Shown: positions 55,801 to 64,000 of the stretch, piece by piece | Layout: every line of letters starts with the position of its first letter | How positions within the stretch are numbered: position 1 is the first letter of the stretch | Translations under genes and position numbers: made by a program | DNA from: Sipunculus nudus | Taxonomy: Eukaryota; Annelida; Sipuncula; Golfingiida; Sipunculidae | Direction: 5' to 3' | Length of the DNA: 64,000 nt | Assembly: GCA_026874595.1 (NCBI GenBank) | Contig: CM049309.1 | Span: 9,887,076 to 9,951,075 of the forward strand | The notes under the pieces: model-generated | Databases searched by the model: none | What the model was told of the DNA's origin: nothing | The model's input: the letters and a program-made list of their open reading frames with translations, nothing else

Positions 55801-57050
55801 GAAGCGTGAACTATAAATACTAAATGCATCTGTAGAAAATCCATGGTTCCATAAGATAAATAGTTCTGATATACGCTGGTAGAGACTGAATGTCGCATAT
55901 TTTAATTGATATATATTTTAATTGTTAATATATATAATAATATATATATAATAATAATAAATTCAAAATTTTATTTGTAATTTAAATTTATTTATCATTA
56001 ATGGTGTGTTGGGGTTTTTGGTCTGGGATTCCCCCCCCCCCAGTCACTCATTAACCCCCCCCCCCCCAGTCACTCATTAAAAAATTTGCTCATATTGTAA
56101 CATTGGACCTAGAACTTATAATGTACAACATATTAAGGAAAGAAGGCCCTGAAACATCTATTAAGATACCTGAACTCAAGTCACAGAAATTAGGTGACTG
56201 AAATTTAGCAAACAGAAAAATATATGTCTAGTGTACATAAATTAGGTTGATATTGGCTAATTTGTGTTAATTATTAACAAGATCATAAAGTATTTAGATA
56301 GAACAGTGGGAACAATATTCACCAACTCAGCATTTTAACTATTGAAGGTAGAGAATATTTGTATTGCAGCATTTAACTCTCTTTAAATTATAAGATTAGC
56401 TTTTTTTTAAGTTATTAACTCCAAAGTGAAACCTCAACAATGTTTGTCAACCACTGAAATAAAATTCTAAATCCAATTTTCACGCATGTTCACCTCTATT
56501 TTTGAGACTGCTAAATGACAGCAATCATATCATTTTCTCGGTTGTGGATTTTCTGCTATTGAAAATTACAGTTATGGTTTCACAAACCTCTCCCTAGCCC
56601 CATGTTAGGGCACGATTGCATGCTGCTCACCAAAATGAGCATCATGACTGAAAAATTACTTTTGTTCACTTATAAATGAGTAAAGCCGGTATTTAATTAT
56701 GCAGGTATATATTTAATATTACACATGTAATTTTGATATTCAGAACAGATAATTATCTCAGTTAAGTTGAAAATTTTTATATTAAGTCAAGTAGATGTCT
56801 CAGAATTGACACAGTTTAGAAACTGTGTTTAATTATGGTATAGTTGGTTTAGGTGTAGTTGATGTGAACTTGCATGCTTTAAGAATAGAAGAAACCAAAG
56901 AAGCACATTTTATTTCTTCGTTAGCTTTTTCCTCACTAAAATATTTTAAATGATCTTGTTTATTATGTGTTTGTGCCCTTGAAAATGGTGTATCTGGAAT
57001 AAATGTTTGCTGTATTTTCTGATTCAAGATGATAAAAATCAAGCTAGCCT
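55799..57050. other. Intronic, AT-rich; poly-C tracts
   Basis: AT-rich repeats at 55910-55960 and a doubled CCCCCCCC-AGTCACTCATTA motif at 56032-56080. No further lectin exon found. Confidence 0.5.
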
Positions 57051-57059
57051 AAGATTAAA

Positions 57060-57400
57060 TTAGGATTCTGATCCGGGTAAGCCCAGTTTAAAAACAAGCA
57101 GCCACAGGATTGTAATCATGACTAGCTCAGATCAAATTCTGATCTGGGCCGGCCCAGTTTATAAATCAGTCCATCACAGGATTTTAAACTTAACCAGCCG
57201 AGATCAAAATTCTAATCTGGGCCAGCCAAGTTTAAAATCGGTCCAGACCAGATTTAAATTCTGACGTTTTCACCACAGGATTGTTATCTGGACTGGCCCA
57301 GATCAAAATTCTAATCTGGGCCGGCCCAGTTTAAAACTGGTCTGGCCAAGATCAAAATTTTGATCTGGGCTAGTCCAGTTTTTAATTGGGCCAGATTCTA

Positions 57401-57445
<45 letters not shown>

Positions 57446-57780
57446 AAAACTGGGCCAATGTTTTACAAATTCTTTGAATTGATTAAAGGCAAGCTAGGTA
57501 AATATAGTGTAATTGAAGCCAGCCTAGGAGTAGATTAGGATTCTGATCTGGGCTGGTCCAGTTCAAAAACAGTCCACCACAGGATTGTTAATCTGACCAG
57601 CCGAGATCAATTTCTAATCTCGGCTGGCCCATTTTAAAATCAGTCCAGACCAGATTTAAATCCTGAAGTCTTCATCATGCCCAGTTTAAAACAGGTCTGG
57701 CCCAGTTTAGAATTTGATCAAAATTATGATCTGGGCTGGCCCAGTTTTAAATTGGGCCAGATTCTAATCTGGGCCTCGAC
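57060..57780. repeat. Palindrome-rich array (GATCTGGGCCGGCCCAG units)
   Basis: About eight diverged ~70-80 bp units holding ATTCTGATCTGGGCC/GGCCCAGTTTAAAA and CACAGGATTGTAA, partly inverted relative to each other, split by a (TA)n run at 57404-57440. Confidence 0.82.
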
Positions 57781-57789
57781 ATATTTATA

Positions 57790-58212
57790 TATATATATAA
57801 CGATTGCATACAGAAGCCATCTACTGTGACAATAATTTGAAGAAATTATATGACTATAATTAAGTGAAAGTTTAAGAGTTACTTTGTATAAATTGATGCT
57901 CACAGGATAACACGGAAAAATGTTTTTAGTTATCAATTTAGGGTAATCTTAGGCATGCTAACAGACACATGTATATAATGTATGCATGTGGATGAAGACT
58001 CTTGCACGCGAAAATGCAAGGAGTATAGCTGTCAAAGTGAAGAAGACAGGCTAAAGTAAATAGATCCCAACATGATTAAATATCTGTCCTGATCATTGCT
58101 GATTGACCTTGAATAAGCAGCTCTGATCGAAAACTGACAACACTTCAAAATAAAAGTAGGTTAACATCTTTCGGTGTATGTCATTGCCAAAGAAATAAGT
58201 GGTTCATTAGTT
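57790..58212. other. Nothing recognised
   Basis: AT-rich sequence before the Helentron-like element. Confidence 0.4.
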
Positions 58213-59398
58213 GTATCCGCCAAAACGAAGTTTTGCAGATACTTATTTTTTTACCGGGTTCCGCCGCCGCCGCCGCCGTTTTCGTTTCCGGAGAACTCCT
58301 CTGTGACTACCGGACCGATTTTTCCGAAACTTACACCAATTATCGGGTCACAATTGACCTGGTGCCTATTCATTCCGCGTTGACCTCTGACCTTTCCTCT
58401 CTTCAGTGCGTCCATCCGTGCATCTGTTTTGACACATTAACCGACATATCTTCGGACTCGTTTGACCAATCAGGAAATTTTTTTTTACACAAATGTAGCC
58501 CTTGGATACCTTTATAACATACACAAAAATGGTGGCGCCACCTGCAGCCATTTTTGCACAGCGTCCATCTGTTCGTCTGCCTCGGGTTAAAATCACTCAT
58601 ATCTCTGCAGTGGTTTGACTAATTCACCTGAAATTCGGCATGCGTATACATCCTGGATAGCTTTCTTGATTTTATGACAGGTGGCGCCACCTACATTCAC
58701 GTTCACGCTGCAGACATCCATGCTTATATCTCCAGACTGGTTAGACGTATCTTCCTGAAAATTTGCATGTGCTTTGATCTCACATAGCTCTTTATCATAC
58801 ACAAAACTGGTGGTGCCACCTGCAACCAATTTTTTGCACAGCGTCAATCTGCAGTCGTTTGGCTTGGGTTAAAATCACTCATATCTCAGCAGTGGTTCGA
58901 CTTATTCACCTGAAATTTGGCATGCGTATACATCCTGGATAGCTTTCTTGATTTTATGACAGGTAGCGCCACCTATATTCACGTTCATGCTGCAGATATT
59001 CATGCTAATATCTCCGGACTGGTTTGACGTGCCTACCTGAAGTGATGCATGTGTTTGGATCTCACATAGCTCTTTATCCTACAAGCAACTGGTGGCGCCA
59101 CCTGCAACCATTTTTACACCGAGTCCATCTGTTTGTCTGCTAATGGATAAAATCACTCATATCTCGGCAGTGGTTTGACTTTTCCACCTGAAATTTTGCA
59201 TGTGTATACATCTTGGATAGTTTCTGGTTCAAGAACAGGTGGCGTCACCTACAGTCATGTTTACGTGGCAGACATCCATGCTATTATGTAACACATCTAA
59301 CTCTATTTCCCCTTGCCACTCAATCCATGCCTCACTTCACCCGTCCTACTCTGATTTTGGCGGATACACGTAGTCCTTGTCGACTACCCGTATTTTAG
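58213..59398 (+). mobile_element. Helentron/HINE-like element, copy C (full length)
   Basis: The 5' end GTATCCGCCAAAAC folds with GTTTTGCAGATAC; GTATCCGCCAAAA is repeated inverted at the 3' side (TTTTGGCGGATAC, 59354-59366). A 3' hairpin GTAGTC/CTTGTC/GACTAC (59370-59387) precedes the end TTAG|T (CTAG in two other copies). The core has six palindromes of the GGTGGCGCCACC type near 58531, 58680, 58811, 58963, 59092 and 59239. A (CCG)n run lies near 58262. 1.18 kb, no ORF. This copy defines both ends of the family. Confidence 0.82.
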
Positions 59399-61135
59399 TT
59401 TTTCTGAGAAAATTGACACCAAAAATTATGTGCGGATTTTGCTGTAAATGTATACAGAGTTAGGATATAACCGTACCGTATGAACAACCAATTAAATTTT
59501 GGAGTTAATTAGAATCACCATAAAGATGTTAGGCCAAAAAAAAAATAAAATATAGTTCTCAGGCACCGCCCTCGTTAATTTTAACCCCCAGCATCAAACA
59601 TTTTTATTTTGATTTTCATCTTTCAAGAATTAAGATAAAATAATACAATTTTGATATGATTTCCTTTGTTATGTAGTGCTTTTACCTGTTTAGCAAAAAC
59701 ACCCTGTTATTTTCATACTTTTCCATAGTCATATGACATTTTTTATCGAAACATACAAAAAAAAGGGTAAAAAATAAAATACCGCCGGCCCGCAGTGATA
59801 TCTGAAAAAAGTGCCTGAGAACCATACCTTTTTATATTTTTGGCCTAAATAATTTTTCTTAATATCAATATGACAAAGGAAGATTTCTTCGTCTCCATGT
59901 AGAAGCTGCCTTTTCGTATGTATTTATTCTGCCAATCGCCGCGTGAAACCGGTTACTGAAGCTTGACGGTGTTAATACATGAAAAATGTACATATGAACA
60001 CATGGCTGATTAGAATATTCTCGCGGAGGTTTGTAGGCTCTGATACAAAACCTGTTTGTTAATAGAATAACTGTCAGATTAAAGATAAACTGGTAATATG
60101 TTTTCAACGTCCTTGGGGATGTGGGACTTCCTTGAGAACAACATTTTCTCAAACAACCCATTAATTTGCTTTATAGACCATGGTTGTATCATGAGAATAT
60201 ATTTATTAAGGTATAGATAACAACATACATGTGAATCCAAAACTGTTATGTCAAACGGTGGTCGCTTCCCAGTGTTGACACAATTGAAAATCCCTGACAT
60301 TTAAAGCGGAGTCATTTGGTCTTTGTTTAGCGTTTGGATTAAAAACCACTTCTTCCTTTTGAGAGGCATTACAATGGATAGGAGTGGGGTGGGGGGGGGG
60401 GGCAAAATAAAACAAACTTCTCCTAGAAGCGGATACCTACGATTCGTGTGCAGAATTCGGAGAGTCAAATCAGAGCGAAAGAATGAATCAACTGCGTATT
60501 TATTATATAGATAGTTCGACGTGTGTAAACATTTATTATTTTACATAGATTGAACTAGTTATAATGACAAACAAAGGGCGAGGCTAATGGCTCTCATTCT
60601 TTTATGAAGAGATGATAGAAAAAGATGACGGAAGCGAGAAGACCCGGAGAAAACCTTGGGTGGGCGACTACAGTCCAGTGTCAGGTCGAAGATCTTCTGT
60701 GAGTCCTCTAGCTTCCTCTGTCTCTTAAGACTACCGAACGCCACCACTCGAGCCTCTCTGCCTATGCAATAAGCTGTTCTGTCGAACTGTGGGTGAATTG
60801 AACTGCAAACAATCAAATGCTCTGCTTAAGGTTACAACTGTAGAATATTACGTGATGTGCTATGATGCTTCGGGAGGGAAACTTGAATGGACAGCATGTT
60901 TTCCCGTATTACGTGTCCACTGGCTGTTTCTGTATATCAGTATAGTCTTACAGGATATCGGGATTTGACACCGGTCTAACTCTATGCGTAAACATAATGT
61001 TTACCATTTTCACGTGTACGGGCTGTTCTGTTTATCAGTGTTCAGTATTACTAGACGTCGAGCTCTGAAGTAGCAGCAGCTTACCATCCAAACGTCGGTA
61101 TTATAATCTGGAGATGTTGAGTAGGCAGTACAAGC
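59399..61135. other. Intergenic or intronic, nothing recognised
   Basis: Short open frames only; a G homopolymer near 60390-60402. An 85-codon minus frame at 60559-60816 is not recognised. Confidence 0.4.
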
Positions 61136-61242
61136 TTCTCTGACTCAGGGGCAGAGCGCAAGACTCAAAGATCATGTGTTTGAGTTTCCGCTGAGGCGGT
61201 GATATTTTTTTTCACGGTCGTCCCCAACCCAGGCTGAGAGCG

Positions 61243-61330
<88 letters not shown>

Positions 61331-61575
61331 AAAGTTATATGTTTTATGGGAAGGCCGTGCAAAACGAACGTGTTTCACTCAAAAATGAGTGCGCCTTTCG
61401 GGGGTACTTCGGTGGTATGACCCAAAAATGAGGGCCATTCCACACCCAGAGCCCGCAGGTGCAGTAGACACCGCACCTGTTTAACACGAGAATATAAAAT
61501 GAGAGGAAGCCTGTGATACTTCCGTTTCATGTAGTCCGGAACTATGCAGATGTACAAACTGAAAGTACATATAAG
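61136..61575 (+). mobile_element. tRNA-derived SINE, copy 2, expanded by a (TA)n tract
   Basis: Same family as 52173-52525, more diverged in the tRNA-like head (GACTCAGGGGCAGAGCGC; B box GTTTGAGTTTC). After CCCAACCCAGGCTGAGAGCG an ~80-bp (TA)n tract has grown inside the body, then AGTGCGCCTTTCGGG, GAGCCCGCAGGTGCAGTAG and ATATAAAATGAGA follow. Confidence 0.82.
61241..61322. repeat. (TA)n microsatellite inside the SINE
   Basis: About 40 TA dinucleotides inserted between the SINE head and body. Confidence 0.95.
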
Positions 61576-61612
61576 TAGATGTACAATGGAATTCCTCAGA
61601 TGTATATATATA

Positions 61613-62669
61613 CTGTGGTTGTCTTCTTATTTGTGGTGGTTTCAAATTCGCGATATTCACGGTCGCTCTCTGACCGCGAAATTGAAACCACGCAGATTTG
61701 AATGCATATGTATATACCAGGCCATGATCATTAATTTCAGAAGCTGCCGTTGTAGTTGTAGTAGGCGACAGTTGAGATTAATCTTCAGCTAATTGGTGAT
61801 GTCCAACGAGCCTCGTGAATATAATTTAATTGATTCAGGGAGAATTAGAAACAGGGTCCATTTATCGCCTATCGGTTTGCTTAGATGCAAAAACCGTGAC
61901 CCTTTGCGGAAATGTGCTGACCCGGTGGGCGCGCCTGGCAGTGTTTCCTGCCGCCCGGCACAGGACTGAAGTCTGGAAAGTGTCAATGCCCGCCGGGCAG
62001 TAATATTTTAAAAAATACGTGTATAATGCCCGCCGGGCAGTTAATTTTTCAAAATTACATGTATGTGTGCCAAACCAGGTGACATCCACTGCCGCTTAAA
62101 ATGAATATTGAGGAGAAGGTACTCTTTCACATGGTGCCGTATTTAGTAATTGTTAATAAATATAATTTGCCACAAAGTAGTGAACGTAGCCGCTAGGGTA
62201 GCGCCACCTTGTAACTGTATAAAGGACTAATTCTGTCACTATCGAAATCATGATGCCAAACGATGTTGGATTGGCTAGTGATGACGTGAATTTTGAATAT
62301 ATTTGAAAGGTCATAGTTCATTATGGGGCCAAATTGCCGTAGAACAGTGGAATGTGAGTTGTTTTGAATGAGCCTTGGCCCTGAACTGATTACAGCGCGG
62401 CAAGCGGGGTCAATGCTTCCCGCACGTGTCGGCTCAGCCGTCCGTGACCGTTCGAACATGCGATATCCGGACAGAGAAATAGTAGACCTGGATAACCATG
62501 AAATCAGCTGTTTATGAAACAATTTTGTTCTTACAGTTCTTAGTTTTATATTTGATAATAAAATATACTACCAGACTATTGATAGAGCGCGAAAAAAGAA
62601 CCCCGTGAAACTTTTAAAAATACGAAAACCGCGAAAATTCAGCCCCGCCAATATAAAGGCAACCACAGT
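61613..62669. mobile_element. Non-autonomous element with terminal inverted repeats
   Basis: The left end ACTGTGGTTGTCTTC and right end GGCAACCACAGT are inverted, with weaker inverted similarity for ~45 bp inward (TCGCG, CGCGAAAATT). Flanked on both sides by TATATA, a possible target duplication. GC-rich core with a duplicated AATGCCCGCCGGGCAGT palindrome (about 61985-62045). No transposase. Confidence 0.65.
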
Positions 62670-63260
62670 ATATATACTTTGAATTAAGCTAGCATTAAAG
62701 GGGCAGTTAACTCCCACAAAACATATTATTTAAAAAAAGGTTAATTTAGTGTATTCATTCACCATTTCTGACAGTACTTCGTTATTTTTTTCTGCCAGTC
62801 ACAATTTTGATAATAAATTAACATATCAAGCATCAATAACTTATAAAATATCAAATCTAAAGTAAACTCACATATCTTCATGCTGTGATATTGATAACAA
62901 GGGCCTTTTTATCACAATTTTTTTCCAAATATCACTCCAATACGTACAACCGGTGCAGATTTACCCATTGTGTGACTGACGGAAAATAAATTGTGATAGA
63001 TAAATAAATAAATAGCGATAGTTACATGTCTGAATTATAGCTGTTAATCTGCCTGAAAGGAAACGCTGTTTTTGCATGAATATATAGAATATATTTTATA
63101 TAACTTTTTACTTAACGTTTATATAACTTATTATGTTTTTATTAAAAATACTTCCACCTAGCAAACTGACCTGGCCTTTGGAGTCCAGGCCCAGTCCGTT
63201 CATTAAAACAAGGGACCCATGGGTCACTTCGCTCAGCTGAACTTTGGAAAGTTTTAGCAA
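62670..63260. other. Nothing recognised
   Basis: AT-rich; a copy of the GACCCATGGGTC-type inverted motif lies near 63207-63240. Confidence 0.4.
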
Positions 63261-63273
63261 ATGCAAAATATAC

Positions 63274-63300
63274 TTATATATATATATATATATATATATT
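63274..63300. repeat. (TA)n microsatellite
   Basis: Uninterrupted TA dinucleotides. Confidence 0.9.
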
Positions 63301-63708
63301 AGCATTTAAAAAACTAAGAGGAAATAGTCTAACTGGTGATAATCAAATATTAAATATATATTTTGCGAATAAATACTGTGCATTTATTTATGCTATGTAA
63401 CATTAAATAACCATGGGAATGTATGAATACCTGTCAATTATAGAAACAGGTAGAAAGTGGAGATTCGCTGAAGTATAATTATACATATTGTACTTATTAA
63501 CTGAAATACAATGCTGTTATTCCTTTTAAATTCCATTTACAAATGAGCATAAACTCAATCTGATATGTATAGATTTTACTGTAAAATACACGAAAAGTAT
63601 GGCCTGAAACCATTCATATAATACATTAAGGGAAAAAACCTTATGTGCCTAAGAGATACATGAAAATGTGTTTATGTTATTAACAAGTCTAGATGGAGGG
63701 AGAGAGGC

Positions 63709-63709
<1 letters not shown>
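63301..63709. other. Nothing recognised
   Basis: AT-rich, no ORF or repeat recognised. Confidence 0.4.
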
Positions 63710-63766
<57 letters not shown>

Positions 63767-63770
63767 GAGA
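63710..63770. repeat. (GA)n microsatellite
   Basis: Nearly pure GA dinucleotides, with one GG interruption. Confidence 0.95.
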
Positions 63771-64000
63771 GAAGCATTCAGTAGTGCATATAGGAAAAAT
63801 TGATTAATTATTATTATATAACTAATGATTAACAGAGATGGACATAAAGAGCGGATCACTTTATGTCCCATTCTGCTGAGGCAAGAATATATCTTTCAAT
63901 TAGATCCTAATTTTTTTATTACACAATTTTTTTTCTCATTTAATCAATCCTTTTACAATTGCTATAAAACTAATAAACAGGTCCACAACTGCAAGGGCTC

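Noticed and set aside
60559-60816. 85-codon minus-strand ORF, and the plus frame with KTRRKPWVGDYSP, as possible exons
   Set aside because: Neither shows a recognisable family or convincing splice sites; transcript data would be needed.
62193-62522. 109-codon minus-strand ORF as transposase
   Set aside because: Lies in a terminal-inverted-repeat element but has no transposase motif.

Overview
Eukaryotic genomic DNA, AT-rich and very repeat-dense, with split genes and long introns. The protein-coding exons, the C-type lectin gene and the repeat families (Helentron-like elements with tandem cores, tRNA-derived SINEs, a Ty3/gypsy element) suggest a marine invertebrate, most likely a mollusc and probably a bivalve. 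This placement is by inference; no species can be named from the sequence alone.

Two host genes can be supported, both on the plus strand. The first (1708-27157) is a 12-exon gene for an extended short-chain dehydrogenase/NAD-dependent epimerase-like protein. Every junction keeps frame and about 349 codons are present; only the short N-terminal exon is missing, presumably upstream of the window. The second (50596-55736, open at its 3' end) is a secreted C-type lectin-like gene: a signal-peptide exon, a cysteine-rich PAN/apple-like exon and the first exon of a C-type lectin domain, all joined in phase 1. The rest of the lectin domain was not found in the window.

The most striking structure is an 8.7 kb minisatellite that fills most of one intron of the dehydrogenase gene (about 16599-25312). 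It starts exactly at the exon's 5' splice site. Each 35-39 bp monomer repeats the last ~15 nt of the exon plus its donor site, so the intron carries well over 150 donor-like motifs. Monomers are diverged at both edges and homogenised in the core, which contains higher-order duplications, the clearest being a tandem 1908-bp block.

The middle (36857-43525) holds a nearly intact Ty3/gypsy-type LTR retrotransposon on the minus strand, 6669 bp, with 733-bp LTRs that differ at only about three positions. Its pol order is protease - integrase - reverse transcriptase - RNase H, the copia-like order known from Gmr1-type elements. It inserted into an older ~58-bp minisatellite. A second, decayed LTR element (about 45730-47625) has a tRNA-Pro-type primer site and a gag zinc knuckle.

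Other repeats: a Helentron/HINE-like family (1-1260, 26845-26925, 34621-36060, 58213-59398) with subterminal inverted repeats, a 3' hairpin and a tandem core of ~280-bp modules that each hold two GGTGGCGCCACC palindromes; a second family with a Helitron-like 3' end; a three-copy ~450-bp dispersed repeat; three elements with terminal inverted repeats; two tRNA-derived SINEs; a multi-kilobase inverted repeat in lectin intron 1; several minisatellites; and many (TA)n, (TG)n, (CT)n, (GA)n and poly-C tracts. The rest is unremarkable intronic or intergenic DNA.
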